From a virus: a DNA stretch of 42,379 nt. Location of the stretch: the IMG/VR virus record IMGVR_UViG_3300025131_000096, positions 1-42,379 of that record. One strand, given 5' to 3'. Under the pieces are notes generated by a model. The model was not told the DNA's origin and ran no database searches. It saw only the letters and a list, made by a program, of their open reading frames with translations. Shown one piece after another: positions 18,337 to 29,200 of the stretch; the first letter of the stretch is position 1, and each line of letters begins with the position of its first letter. The position numbers and the translations under genes are program-made.

Positions 18337-21300
18337 CGTCTGGTCTTAGACTCAAGTTCGGCTTCGCGTTCTAGCGCACCAAGAAGTTCAGCTTTACTCT
18401 GGGTGCTGAGAGTACTGCTGCCTCTAATCTCACCTGCCATTGCCTTGAGACTGGCAGATCTGTCGAGCGACAGCCCAGTCCCAGCACTTATGGCAGAGCG
18501 GAAGAAGGCATCCATCATGTCTTCACCTTCGGGGTAATCCCCCAAGAGTTCTTTACCTAATACTTGTACAGGGTAAAGAGAGCGCGTAACACTACGCACG
18601 GCTTGACGAACACTCGGCCCTTTCCTAGAGAAAAGCGCATCCTTTACGATTCCCGCTCCGCCGCCACCGCCGATGTCTAACTGAGGTATCTCAGCGCGGA
18701 TCTTATCTTTATTCCAGGGGTCTAAAAATTGCGCCGCACCCAATATAATAGTCAACGCCTCTGCCTGAGGAAGTACCCTAGGAATCCTTATGCTTGTTTC
18801 AAAGGGCATTTTCATCCGAGTCTGCCCCCATTTGTCCTGATACACAAGGTCACCTGCGACATCCGAACTCATTAACTTAACCGCCGTTTGAACAGGAATT
18901 CCTGGCCCCGCAGCTTTCATGCGCTCGATTCCCCAAGGTGTAAAACGGCGCGAGAAGGTATAGAACGGAATGAGCCGTTTCGCTACGTTGCGCTCCCAAG
19001 GGGTCAGCATCGAGTAGTCAACGTGAGTTCCTCTCGCCCTTGAGAGAGCAGTTTTCATATCAAAGCCTTCGTAAGTCAGGGCTATGAATGTCTGAAGTCG
19101 AGCCGCTGTTTCACTTCCGCTAGCAATGTCCGAGAGGTCTTCGAGCTTGCCACGGATAGTTTTATCGCCACCTTTCGACTTGCGTATGAGCGCAGATAAA
19201 CTTTCTCCTCCCAATTTAAGTTCTTGTTGTACAAACTTACCTGAAATCAAACCCCCATCGACACAATATTTTATTGCGTCAAGGAGATCGATGTCCTCAT
19301 CACCAGTACGTGCGATAGTTCCTACTACATCGCTGTGCCTTTCTCTTAACACCTTGAGGGACGTACCTGATGAGGCATCTGCAAGGGCAAGCATAAACTT
19401 ATGTCCTAGGATGTTTGTCTTTAGCTGACCTGAGACACCTGCATTTTCTCTTGCCAACGCCAAAAGTTTCTCTAGATGCTCGGGAGTCTTACCTGGAATT
19501 CTTCCCAGCAGACGTTGGATATCTAACTCTGCAAAGATAATAGACTTTGTACTTGCGCCAGCAAGCCAACTCTGCCCAAGCCCCGATAAGCGGTTTAATA
19601 TTAGGTGTCCTGGCCTCAACACAGTTTGGAATCTCTTAGTAAACCAGTTTACTGCGTCATACGCTTCAAGCCACGCCATCATTTGCTCGGGCTGGGGGGC
19701 AACCGCCGCTCTCATCCAGTCCAATGTTGTACTGTCACCACTTGCGACATAGTCCCCTATCTTGAAACTTTTAGTCGAACGCACGGCTTGTTGGGCTGAA
19801 TTATTCCATGCAGTTAACGTGAAAGCATCCCCTAAAGATGTAGCGCGTGGAGCTCCAAGATTAAATACTTTACCAAGTTTGTTTTGTTCCGTTACATTTA
19901 GTAGTCCCCTCGTTCCATCGGGAAATTCGATGATTAGCTGTTCAACAACGTCATCTACTTCTGTTGAAACTCTCTCTGTTACTGCCTCTCCTTTTTTTGC
20001 TGTCGTTTTCAGGGTTTTTTCTTTTGCTACGATTTTCCCGTTAACTACGTTGAATTTCCCTACGACTTTACCGCCTCTCAACCCGTGCTGGAAGGCAACC
20101 TCAGTATCCATAAAGAGATTGTCTACCATGCTGCTGTGGAAGGCACGATCCATGTCCTTGCCAATTCTGGATAGTGTTATGTCCATAAAATCCTCTTTGA
20201 GGATCGCGCTGGTAGTCAGACCCTCCTTCTTTAGCTGTTTTTTTACTCCCGCTTGCAACTCTTTAGGTAGCCTTTTGAAATAGGTTGTGTCAAGAAATGT
20301 GTTTAACTCTTCTAGACTGAGATCCCTCGTTTTTTCGCTTCGGTGAAACAGCGAGGCATCTCGTCCATCCTTCGGAACAGGGTTGTCTGATTTGCCCAAC
20401 GCCTTTTTAATAATATTTACTACTCGTTTCTCTGTCATTCTTGGGAGATAAGTAAGCGGAGCACCAAACCCTAGACCGCCTGACATGTGGGCTACTGCAA
20501 CCGCCTCACTATGTAAACCTTGGATTTTTTCCCAATGCTTTGAATCACCAAAAATATCTTTAAATACGGTATTCATTACGTTCCGCATTTCGGCTCCAGC
20601 TTGATCCAGCGTTTTGGATAAATGTGCAAGATCAATTTTCGTTGTTTTCGACTTACTCGCCCTCAGTAAAATTCGTTGAACTTCCTCTAGTCTACCCCAT
20701 GCACCTAAAAAATTATCGGTAGAGTGTGGCGGCAATACGGCACGTTCGCCGTCAATAAAAGTTTCGGCTCTTTCTCCAGTCCTAGGTCTGAGTGGGGCTG
20801 GGAGGTTTCGTTTAGCAGTAATCAAATCTGCAATCGATTGCTTTTGTTTTAGTGCTGCTTTTGTTAATTTCCCGTTCTTGCCAACCCGAAGAGCAGCCTG
20901 AAGCTCCCCAATTTCAATCGGGGTTAGATCTATAATCCATCTATCCTTATATTTTCCATACATAGGATGTGCAGTATCAAACCCCACGTTCGCCTTAACC
21001 TGTGCAGCCGCCCATTTATGTCTAACCTGAGTAGAGAGTTTTGTTGCCTCTCGTATCCGATTAAATTTCGCCACTAGCTCCGGATTTGTTGCCCCGAGCA
21101 TTTTTTCAATGGATTTTACACTACTCTCAATATTATTAAAGAGTGCATCTACCTCTCGGGCAGCTTGCTTTTCAGTTACCGCTCCCGCTCTTACGTTTTC
21201 AACCAGCCTTACAAGATCTTCAGAATAGGGAGTAGCTTCCGCCCAGGCAAGAAACAGACTATTTAATTCTCCCTCTGGAAAACCTGATGATGCACTTAAT

Positions 21301-22676
21301 TCCTTAATAGCGAGTTCAGACTCTTTCACAGCTTTATTTAAATAGGCTTGCGTAAGTGCCTTACTGCGTTCAATATCATAAAGCTCCTCCCGAATTAGCT
21401 TTGACGTTAATTCTGTACCGGATCCCCATTTCTTTTCCCAAGACTTACGCACAGTCTGTCCGTGGCTCCACGCCGCCTTTTGCCATGCGTTCCCCGCGAA
21501 TTCTTTAGGTATTTCAGTCAGCTTGCTTTGGGGAGGCATATCTTTAACTAAATCTAAAGCCTCTTCAATATCGTCAAGAAAAGCCTTGGAGTTCGCTGCC
21601 CCTAGCTCTATTAGGCGTTCTTTGGTTGCTCCTTTAGGAATTACTCTTCCTAAATGTATTCCCCAATCTTTCACGCCGTCCCAACTCTCTATCTTGTTGC
21701 GAACCTTAGCTATTACTTCGGGCTTGAGTAGCTTCTCTTCTACTTTCGCGAGTAATAGCCACTTCTCTAAGTCTCCTTCCTCCGCAGTCTTTGCACCAGT
21801 CTGTACAAGTTTGGGTTTAACACCACTTAATAAGCCAGCTTTTCCTGCCTGATACGTTTTAAGAAATTTTTCTCCACTAGTAGTTCCTGCAAAACCTCGG
21901 ATAGCTAGACCTGCTGCTTTTCCAGGCCAAGCAAGAGGGCTGGCTTTTGACTTATTCATCCAGTTCCACCAGCTACCGTGGCTTTGGAGAGAGGCCGACT
22001 TCTTAGTGAGCTCTCGGAGAAAGGGAAGCCTAATAGATAGCTCTACCTTATTGGCATCGTTTACGAGATCAGCTATCTTTACATCGTCTTTTACGCCAGA
22101 TAATAGTTTAGTAATCCTACGCTTATGATATTTCCCAGCCATACCTGCTGGCATTTCTGTCGCTTTGATTGCGTTGCGGAGTTTCCCTACAGTACCGAAA
22201 TCGGATACCCCCTTTTTACCTGCTAACAATCCAGCCTTACGAAATGCTACGCCTGTTCTGTTTGTTCCCTTGAGTAATTGAGTGGCTTTGTGAGCCTTTC
22301 CTAAAATGGAAAGCGGTGCTGCCATAAATGTCACAGGATCTGTGCCAAATTCAAGGAGAAGATTTGGAAGCCAATGGCCTTGATCACCAAAAACGTCTGT
22401 AGCCCTATATCGCTTTTGCTCCCCAGGTGTAAGAAGTCCCAACACCGGAATTAGTTCGGGAGCTAAAATACCTTCCCGCGAGAAGAGATCTACATCCTCT
22501 TCCTTTAAAGCATTTACAGTCCTAAGTACAAGTTGATGAAGGGGAAGGATTCCGTGATAGGCTTTCTCTAGAAGACCCATCGGTGCGCGAACACCCTCTT
22601 CGGAAGGAGCATCGAAATACACATTTTGTGTGGCTTTTATTCCAGCCCCGTAATTGCTTAGGTTTAGTTTAGCCAT
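18333..22676 (-). CDS. Giant ejection/internal virion protein candidate (1447 aa)
   Basis: Very long, mostly helical and Lys/Glu/Ala-rich. The C-terminal quarter contains ARGTHVDYSMLTPWERNVAKRLIPFYTFSRRF, a motif I recall from large uncharacterised phage proteins. As the last of three large proteins (391, 804, 1447) after the nozzle gene, it matches the position of T7-like internal virion proteins that form the DNA ejection conduit. No lysozyme or protease motif was found. It overlaps the 804-residue gene by 13 bases. Confidence 0.65.
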   Translation of the reverse strand: MAKLNLSNYGAGIKATQNVYFDAPSEEGVRAPMGLLEKAYHGILPLHQLVLRTVNALKEEDVDLFSREGILAPELIPVLGLLTPGEQKRYRATDVFGDQGHWLPNLLLEFGTDPVTFMAAPLSILGKAHKATQLLKGTNRTGVAFRKAGLLAGKKGVSDFGTVGKLRNAIKATEMPAGMAGKYHKRRITKLLSGVKDDVKIADLVNDANKVELSIRLPFLRELTKKSASLQSHGSWWNWMNKSKASPLAWPGKAAGLAIRGFAGTTSGEKFLKTYQAGKAGLLSGVKPKLVQTGAKTAEEGDLEKWLLLAKVEEKLLKPEVIAKVRNKIESWDGVKDWGIHLGRVIPKGATKERLIELGAANSKAFLDDIEEALDLVKDMPPQSKLTEIPKEFAGNAWQKAAWSHGQTVRKSWEKKWGSGTELTSKLIREELYDIERSKALTQAYLNKAVKESELAIKELSASSGFPEGELNSLFLAWAEATPYSEDLVRLVENVRAGAVTEKQAAREVDALFNNIESSVKSIEKMLGATNPELVAKFNRIREATKLSTQVRHKWAAAQVKANVGFDTAHPMYGKYKDRWIIDLTPIEIGELQAALRVGKNGKLTKAALKQKQSIADLITAKRNLPAPLRPRTGERAETFIDGERAVLPPHSTDNFLGAWGRLEEVQRILLRASKSKTTKIDLAHLSKTLDQAGAEMRNVMNTVFKDIFGDSKHWEKIQGLHSEAVAVAHMSGGLGFGAPLTYLPRMTEKRVVNIIKKALGKSDNPVPKDGRDASLFHRSEKTRDLSLEELNTFLDTTYFKRLPKELQAGVKKQLKKEGLTTSAILKEDFMDITLSRIGKDMDRAFHSSMVDNLFMDTEVAFQHGLRGGKVVGKFNVVNGKIVAKEKTLKTTAKKGEAVTERVSTEVDDVVEQLIIEFPDGTRGLLNVTEQNKLGKVFNLGAPRATSLGDAFTLTAWNNSAQQAVRSTKSFKIGDYVASGDSTTLDWMRAAVAPQPEQMMAWLEAYDAVNWFTKRFQTVLRPGHLILNRLSGLGQSWLAGASTKSIIFAELDIQRLLGRIPGKTPEHLEKLLALARENAGVSGQLKTNILGHKFMLALADASSGTSLKVLRERHSDVVGTIARTGDEDIDLLDAIKYCVDGGLISGKFVQQELKLGGESLSALIRKSKGGDKTIRGKLEDLSDIASGSETAARLQTFIALTYEGFDMKTALSRARGTHVDYSMLTPWERNVAKRLIPFYTFSRRFTPWGIERMKAAGPGIPVQTAVKLMSSDVAGDLVYQDKWGQTRMKMPFETSIRIPRVLPQAEALTIILGAAQFLDPWNKDKIRAEIPQLDIGGGGGAGIVKDALFSRKGPSVRQAVRSVTRSLYPVQVLGKELLGDYPEGEDMMDAFFRSAISAGTGLSLDRSASLKAMAGEIRGSSTLSTQSKAELLGALEREAELESKTRR

Positions 22677-25078
22677 CTTCCATCAGGACTGAAGTTTTCG
22701 TGCTCCTCTTTTGAAAAGCGGAGAGCTTCTTCCGCTTCCCTAAAAATTGGGAAGTCGTTTGGCCCCCCTTCGCGGATCATTTCTTTAATCTCCTCGGGCG
22801 TCATTTTCTTGCCGTCGCGCATTGTTGGGTGAACGTAATGCAACTCGTCAAATTCAGAAGTCCCAAGCAGTACATTACTTTCCGCTTCTGGATTCTTCTT
22901 ATCAAGACCTTTTACCATTGGATAGTTGCCAGGAAATCTTCCTTTCCAATTATTTACCATTGTATCTTCAGGGACGATAGGCTTTGCTCGGAGTGGCTCT
23001 CTCTTTCTCTTGTTTACAAACTCTGTCAAAGCATCGACGTTTGTTGCCGCCCCTGCTAGTACGGTAGATCCTCTCATTGACGATATGCCTCTTCCTCCGC
23101 TACTTAAATCGGCCATTTCTTCAAGTAGCGCAGCTTCTACAGGCTCTACCTCCGCTACTATGGTTGCAAGCTGGCGCAGCTTAGTCGAAACATTTGCGTC
23201 GGCCATATCCTGCGAAAAGACCTGAAAAATTTCCTGTCCTGTGCCTGATAAAACGGGCCGCGTTCCTGTGGACTCTTGCTTTTCAGCCCCCGCTCTTACT
23301 TTGTACTTTTCTTCTATTATTTGCCCCTTTGTATCTCTTTCATACATCAAAGAGGAAAATAATTCCAAAACCTTTCTTTCTACATCTTCATAGTCACCAG
23401 CACTTACCAGAGTAAGTAGTTCCCCTGCGCGTTCTTCGTATGCTCTTTTTGCGAGCGGGGACAATGCTTGGTATCGTAAAATACCCTGCTTTTCGGCTTC
23501 TAATGCGGTAAAGCGAGGATCGGCCTGGGGGTTTTTGCCCTCCGTTAGCATAAGCCAAGCCAGTGAATCCTCCACATGATCTAAATTTGCTTTGCTTCCT
23601 AGATTCTCCGTTGCCGCAAAAGCTATCGCAACGCCTTGAGCATTTGGATTACCTTTAAGAAGCTCTGCAACATAACGCGCCTTCGTGATTGGAATCCCCG
23701 TTTGGTTCGCTAATAGTTTAGCTAACTGGGACGGATCTTGGATTAAAGCTCTTCTTTGCTCTGGAGTATATTGTTCTTGAAGGTAGCTTATTGGCTTTTG
23801 TATCCAAGAGTCAAGTTGACTTAGGCTCTGGGCTACAAGAGTGGAAGCACGGACTGAGGGACTGACTTCTACTCTATGGCCTTGGGTTCCAGCCCACTCC
23901 ACGCTCGGCACTTCTTCTTCTCCTAAGCGAAACAAGAGTGAATGTTGGTCTGCAACATCAAGAAGATCTTGATCCTGCGCTCTTTCCTCGACTTCCATAA
24001 TTTCGGGTATTCCCCTTAATATTTGTGACCGTAATTCAGTCTTTCCTAGGTCATCTAGGTAAGGAGCGAATGTATTTAATTTATTATTTATCGTTGAAGG
24101 ATCTCCACCCGACGCATTAATTATTCTATTTGCTATCTCTGGTATAGCATTGGAGGCTAACCTATAGACATCTCCTTGCGACGTTTTTTGGGGGACTACC
24201 GCTTGCGACATACCGTTCAATTCAGGCACACCTAAATTAGCCATCTGAGCATTAAACTGCTTATCCATGTTGGCCTTAGCACTCGCATCTGATGCCCTCG
24301 CTATTTCTTGATTAGTAAGTTGCGATACCGCTGCCATAGCCTCTTTCTGAGCTTCCGGCGGTAGTGCCGATAACTCCATGTGGCCATACTGCTGCGCTAG
24401 AGCGAGGGCATTAAAAACTTCAGGGGTACTTTCTTGGATTGGAAAAGCACTCCTGAGCCGAGAATACTGCGCTGGATCTACTCCTGGAGTACCAGCCACG
24501 CCAATAGGCTTAAGGGTGGCAGCTAAGGTTGTGAGATTTCCCCACTTTAGACGTGCCATCTCCTCCATAGCCTCGGTATGCATTACCTTTTTAGCGTCAT
24601 CATTTAGAGTTTCTGGCTCATACCACGAGTAATCCCCTGCTTTTGCCGCCCGAGTAAAACTACTTTGCTGGGCTCGGCTATACGACGTCTGGGCAGACCT
24701 ATTTAATTGCCTGTAGCGTCCATCAATCGCCGCTCGGGACTGGGGGGTCTTTGCTTGGGATATGGCGTCTTTATACCAAGTATCGATTTGGCCGTAAATA
24801 GCTCCGTTACTAGGATCGGCGTAACGTAACGCAGAGCCTTCGTCTTCCAATTGAAAATCAATCGTCTCTGCTCGTGTCATCGCAGCATTCAGAGAATTTT
24901 GATCTAACAGCATCTCTTTATTAAAAGCATCGCGTTGAGCTTTTAGAAACTGAGCTACAAATTGCGTGTCATTATCGGCGTCAATTGCGCCAAGTATGCC
25001 GCCTAAAACAGCGTTTGTAACTGTACCTAACAACGTAGGATCAGCATCGACAGGATTTCCTAAGTGCTCTTGTGCCAT
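22664..25078 (-). CDS. Internal virion/ejection protein candidate (804 aa)
   Basis: Starts at an ATG two bases after the end of the upstream gene. Predominantly helical with a Gln/Ala-rich composition. The N-terminus has a hydrophobic stretch (LLGTVTNAVLGGILGAI), and the C-terminus carries an acidic region. The size and place between the 391- and 1447-residue proteins resemble T7 gp15-type internal proteins; this rests on position, not on sequence match. Confidence 0.6.
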   Translation of the reverse strand: MAQEHLGNPVDADPTLLGTVTNAVLGGILGAIDADNDTQFVAQFLKAQRDAFNKEMLLDQNSLNAAMTRAETIDFQLEDEGSALRYADPSNGAIYGQIDTWYKDAISQAKTPQSRAAIDGRYRQLNRSAQTSYSRAQQSSFTRAAKAGDYSWYEPETLNDDAKKVMHTEAMEEMARLKWGNLTTLAATLKPIGVAGTPGVDPAQYSRLRSAFPIQESTPEVFNALALAQQYGHMELSALPPEAQKEAMAAVSQLTNQEIARASDASAKANMDKQFNAQMANLGVPELNGMSQAVVPQKTSQGDVYRLASNAIPEIANRIINASGGDPSTINNKLNTFAPYLDDLGKTELRSQILRGIPEIMEVEERAQDQDLLDVADQHSLLFRLGEEEVPSVEWAGTQGHRVEVSPSVRASTLVAQSLSQLDSWIQKPISYLQEQYTPEQRRALIQDPSQLAKLLANQTGIPITKARYVAELLKGNPNAQGVAIAFAATENLGSKANLDHVEDSLAWLMLTEGKNPQADPRFTALEAEKQGILRYQALSPLAKRAYEERAGELLTLVSAGDYEDVERKVLELFSSLMYERDTKGQIIEEKYKVRAGAEKQESTGTRPVLSGTGQEIFQVFSQDMADANVSTKLRQLATIVAEVEPVEAALLEEMADLSSGGRGISSMRGSTVLAGAATNVDALTEFVNKRKREPLRAKPIVPEDTMVNNWKGRFPGNYPMVKGLDKKNPEAESNVLLGTSEFDELHYVHPTMRDGKKMTPEEIKEMIREGGPNDFPIFREAEEALRFSKEEHENFSPDGRWLN

Positions 25079-25080
25079 TA

Positions 25081-26256
25081 TTACCAGCCTATTCTTCTTC
25101 GTGTGAGTAAGGTTTGTAGGTAGTTATTCCTTAGTTGCATACTTTCTTCCCCTCTGTCTTCAAACCAGTAAGGTGTTCCACCTGTAACAGGTGGAGCATG
25201 AAGCGGTTGGTTCATCCTCCATTCTGCTGGTACTTGGTAATCCCAAGGACTTGGATCCCCAGATCCCCAGTAATCAAATCTCTCGTTTTGTTGCTCTGGA
25301 AAGATCGATGGAGGGTAATGTGGAGGTTTGAAGGGAAGGTTTGGCGGAGGAGAGAGAGCTCCTCTAGAAGTTCCAGGTAGCTCTGTTATACCGTAAGGGG
25401 GATCATAATATCCGCCTCCTTCTCTTTGTGCGAAATCTCGGGAATCAATTTGATACGGCTCCGGCCCTGTGTCAAGTCTGGCCCAGGGAATTAAATCTGG
25501 AACACTAGGGGGCGCATGCTGCGCTTGAATTGAGCCGAATGGAGGAGGAGTTGCCCCCATCGAAAACCCTTCGTCATAAAGGGTTTGATGTCCCAGTAGA
25601 TCTCCCGCCCTTTTCATTGGGGAGATACTAACTCCTTCGTCAAAGTCAAAATCGTCATAAAATCTCGGATGTCCCAGTAGATCTCCCGTCCTTTTCATTT
25701 CCGAAGGATCTACACTGTAAAAGCTGGAATCAGGATCGTCGATAATGTCGAATCGATCAGGATCGCTCGGCACTGTCGTTTTGAATAGACCTTTCAGCAA
25801 CGCAGAACCTCCCATCGAAGCAATAGCACCTCCTAAGGCTCCCATTAAAGCTGATTTTTTCTGACTTCTTTGGTAAGCCATCTGCTCTAGAAATCGTTCG
25901 TGCTGGAGGTTAGTTTTGTACCGCTCCTCTTTAAGCTGTGCAGATGTACTGAGAGCCTTCTGCTCCATTTCTAAAAGCATGCGCTGATTCTGCATCCGCT
26001 TTGACATAGCAGCTTCACTTGCCAGAGTCGCAGATTGCGCCCGCGCAAATCCGCCGAGCACAGTTTGAGCTCCCCCTGTCAGCCCCGCACTTTGTTCAGC
26101 GCGTTCGACTTGAGCAGTAGCTTGCTCCCTAATCCCTTGCTCAAGAGCAGCCTCTAAGACCGGATCGTCAAATCCACTTAGTTGCCGTAGCCTCCGTGCA
26201 TAGTTTTCAAACTGTAATGCCGATGAGCTTGGTCTTTGTGAGCCTCTTTTTGCCAT
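25081..26256 (-). CDS. Virion protein with proline-rich tail and internal repeat (391 aa)
   Basis: N-terminal ~150 residues are a long charged helical region, followed by a Gly/Ala-rich hydrophobic patch (SALMGALGGAIASMGGSALL). A near-perfect repeat follows: MKRTGDLLGHPRFYDD and MKRAGDLLGHQTLYDE about 28 residues apart. The C-terminal ~150 residues are rich in Pro, Tyr and Gly. The first part resembles small internal virion proteins (T7 gp14 position). The proline-rich tail is unusual for them. Confidence 0.6.
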   Translation of the reverse strand: MAKRGSQRPSSSALQFENYARRLRQLSGFDDPVLEAALEQGIREQATAQVERAEQSAGLTGGAQTVLGGFARAQSATLASEAAMSKRMQNQRMLLEMEQKALSTSAQLKEERYKTNLQHERFLEQMAYQRSQKKSALMGALGGAIASMGGSALLKGLFKTTVPSDPDRFDIIDDPDSSFYSVDPSEMKRTGDLLGHPRFYDDFDFDEGVSISPMKRAGDLLGHQTLYDEGFSMGATPPPFGSIQAQHAPPSVPDLIPWARLDTGPEPYQIDSRDFAQREGGGYYDPPYGITELPGTSRGALSPPPNLPFKPPHYPPSIFPEQQNERFDYWGSGDPSPWDYQVPAEWRMNQPLHAPPVTGGTPYWFEDRGEESMQLRNNYLQTLLTRRRIGW

Positions 26257-26257
26257 G

Positions 26258-29200
26258 TTACTGTTCCAAATCGTGCATTAAATTAATGCGATCAAGTTTT
26301 GCTGCTTCAGCTTTGCGGTTACGTATTCTTGCGCGAATCCAACGCCCTCGGGATGCGCCTTGATGGCGAACATCTGCAAGAGCACCTATATCTATGAAGG
26401 TAGAAGAACTGGCTGTGCGAGATCCTGGTACGGAATCGCCATCTAGTGCAATCTGAAAGCCTGTACCAGAAAGAATACCTGTCTTAAGGGTAGTCTGTGA
26501 GATGTCGTGGCCTACAGGATTTTCGTACCAGCCCGTGTCATACAAGAAGCCTTCTTCGCCTATGCCCAGTTCAACATCAACAGTCCCATCTTCTAGGCTA
26601 ACAAGCGAATCGGTTGTCGTTAATGCGCCTCCTGTATACCCAGTTACGGTAGTGTATATCGAAGCTCCTTCCGAATCGACTACTAGAACTCTTGTTCCAG
26701 TTGGCGCATTCGGATTTGTCATAGTGAGCGTATTCCCCGACAAAGAACCTGTAGAACTTTCGTCCGTATTAGCATTTAAATCGTCCCCAACAATCGTGGA
26801 GTTCTTTAAGGAATAACTTCCAGAGCCTAAGTGAACAACACCAAAGCCTGAACTAAGATCGCCAACACTTAATGCATCACGATCTTCGATAGTCCAACGC
26901 TGACTCGGGAAGTAAAAACGCAAAGTCTCGCCTGTATCTTCGTTGATGACATACAAGCTAGCATTAATACTACTTACCGATAACCTGCCATTCGTCGGAA
27001 GTTTGTCGATAATCGGAGCACCGAAATCTTCAGCCGCAGGTGCGCTAAGTCCTGAAGGAGGAGTTACTCGCCAAAGAGCACCGTCTCCAAGGACGTAGAC
27101 AGATCCTGCATAGGTAGTCACAGCCCTCGCGGATTGCGCTCCAACTCCACCCAGGTAATAGGGTCTGGGGCTTTCGGAACTTCCAGTTAAAATAGTTCCC
27201 CAGTCTGCGCCAAACACAGCCAAAGAATTTGCGTAGGGTATTGCTGCTACGATATCCGATAAACCTTGATTAGGTACATGATATTGGGAAGCAGACTCAA
27301 AGGATTCCCATCCAAATGGGCCTTGAGCTCCTAATGAAATTATGCCGTCTTTGAATACACCTAACCTATCATCCCAAGTAAAGATGCCGTCAGGTCTGCT
27401 AGGTACAAAACCGGACGATTCGCTAATCACATTCCCCAAGGTATCTTCGTGAATGTTGTCGATAAAACTTGCTTCGCCTATCGGAATTCGCGCCAGAAAT
27501 CTCAGAGGATTTCCTTCTACGTTTGTCAGAGCCTTAGTTATCTCTTGCTCATCCCGCTCGTCTGAAATGCCGATGCGCTTAGTTCTGAAGAGTTCGATAG
27601 CCGTAATATAGGGATACGCGGCATCTGGAAACGACACAGCCGGAGCCGGATTGTCAATGTCCTCATCGTCAATTGTACGCGCATCAAAGATTTCGGGATT
27701 GGGTGTTGACCATGATCCTCCTGGCCCCTTCTTCTCAAAGTTTCCTGATACTAAGCCCCAGTTTTTAAATGTACCATCTACCGGATCATTCTCGTCGAAA
27801 GGCTGGAACTTGGCGAAGTAATGCAAGTTCAACACTTCATTACTATCTTGCCTTGCGCGTGTATCTAGGTAGTCATAATTCTCCCACTCGTCTTGGTATC
27901 GGTTGCCTTGCCACATGCGAAATTCTCCGATCCAAGTATCCGCAGTATTGGTTACATCTTTAAAGCCCCCGAGGTAGATAATAAATTTAGCTTTTTCTAG
28001 CGTATTATCTTTTGGGCTATCCATCGAGAACGCCATTATTTCCTGACCGTTTAGCGCATAGTCCTTTAGAGTTATATCAAAGTCAGAGCCAACAGTTGTC
28101 ATAACTGTAGAGATAGTATACCAGTTAAAATTTTCGGCATCCACGTTTAGGCCACCTAATTTTAACTCGTCAAAAGATATGACACGTTCCGAGAAAGGAT
28201 TCCATAACTCTGATACAATCGTGAAAGATTCTTCGCCTGTTGAGAGTGTGACCGAGCCATCACCTAACGGACTTGCGTATAACTGGATCTCAGCATTCTT
28301 TGCAGCAGTTTCATCTGTATCTGTAACCATTAGAGCATACTGAACATCCCCCAGAGTTTTAGTCTGCTCGAAATATGACCTTGCAGGATTACTTACTTTT
28401 GCAGTAGTATTATCTCCTTCATAGCAACTCCAGTAGACTTTAGCCGCCCGATCCCAAAACTTATCTGGTTTATCGTAAATATCGTCTGTAATAAAAGCCA
28501 CATCAGAAACTAATCCGTGATCAAAACCAGGCTCTGTTTTAGTAGCAAACCGCATTTCAAAGTGCGTTTTAATTGCGTCTTTAGATACTGCTGTTTCCCA
28601 AGCTCTCGCATGATACCAATGAGTATTTTCTGATAGTCCTCCTACATATTCCGACGCGTCGTTATCATCCTCGTCATTATTACCATGCCCTCCTGTGGCA
28701 GTTACACCCTTAAACTGTTCATCCATATGATTAGCAGTTCCGTTCCCTGTTTCTCCAAAACCTGATGAACCCCAATGAAGAAGTCTTTGATCCGCGTCAT
28801 ATCCTCCATTATTTGAATTAAAGAATGAGTCTAAAGCCTGTCCATTGGTAGCTTCAGAAGGAAGTGTGTCGTAGGAATGCCACACATCCGCAGTAACGTC
28901 GTGTACGTGTATCCTAAGTGCGTTACCCTTACGAGTTACAACTACTGTATAGTTTTGACCAGTTGTCCACTCAAAATCCCCGCCGCTACCATCATCGATA
29001 GTTCCGATTCTATAGTATGGCAATCTATATCTTCTATTTACTGATCGCGCCACAACTAGACGAAAATCTGTATCATTGCCCCAACCATGCCCCTTGTAAA
29101 GCATGACTTGAAAAGCTGGAAGCCAAGGCTGAAGATCATTAGGGCCAACTGAAAAAAGACATTGAGTATGAGTAACCGAATCGGCTAATGTCGAACTGTC

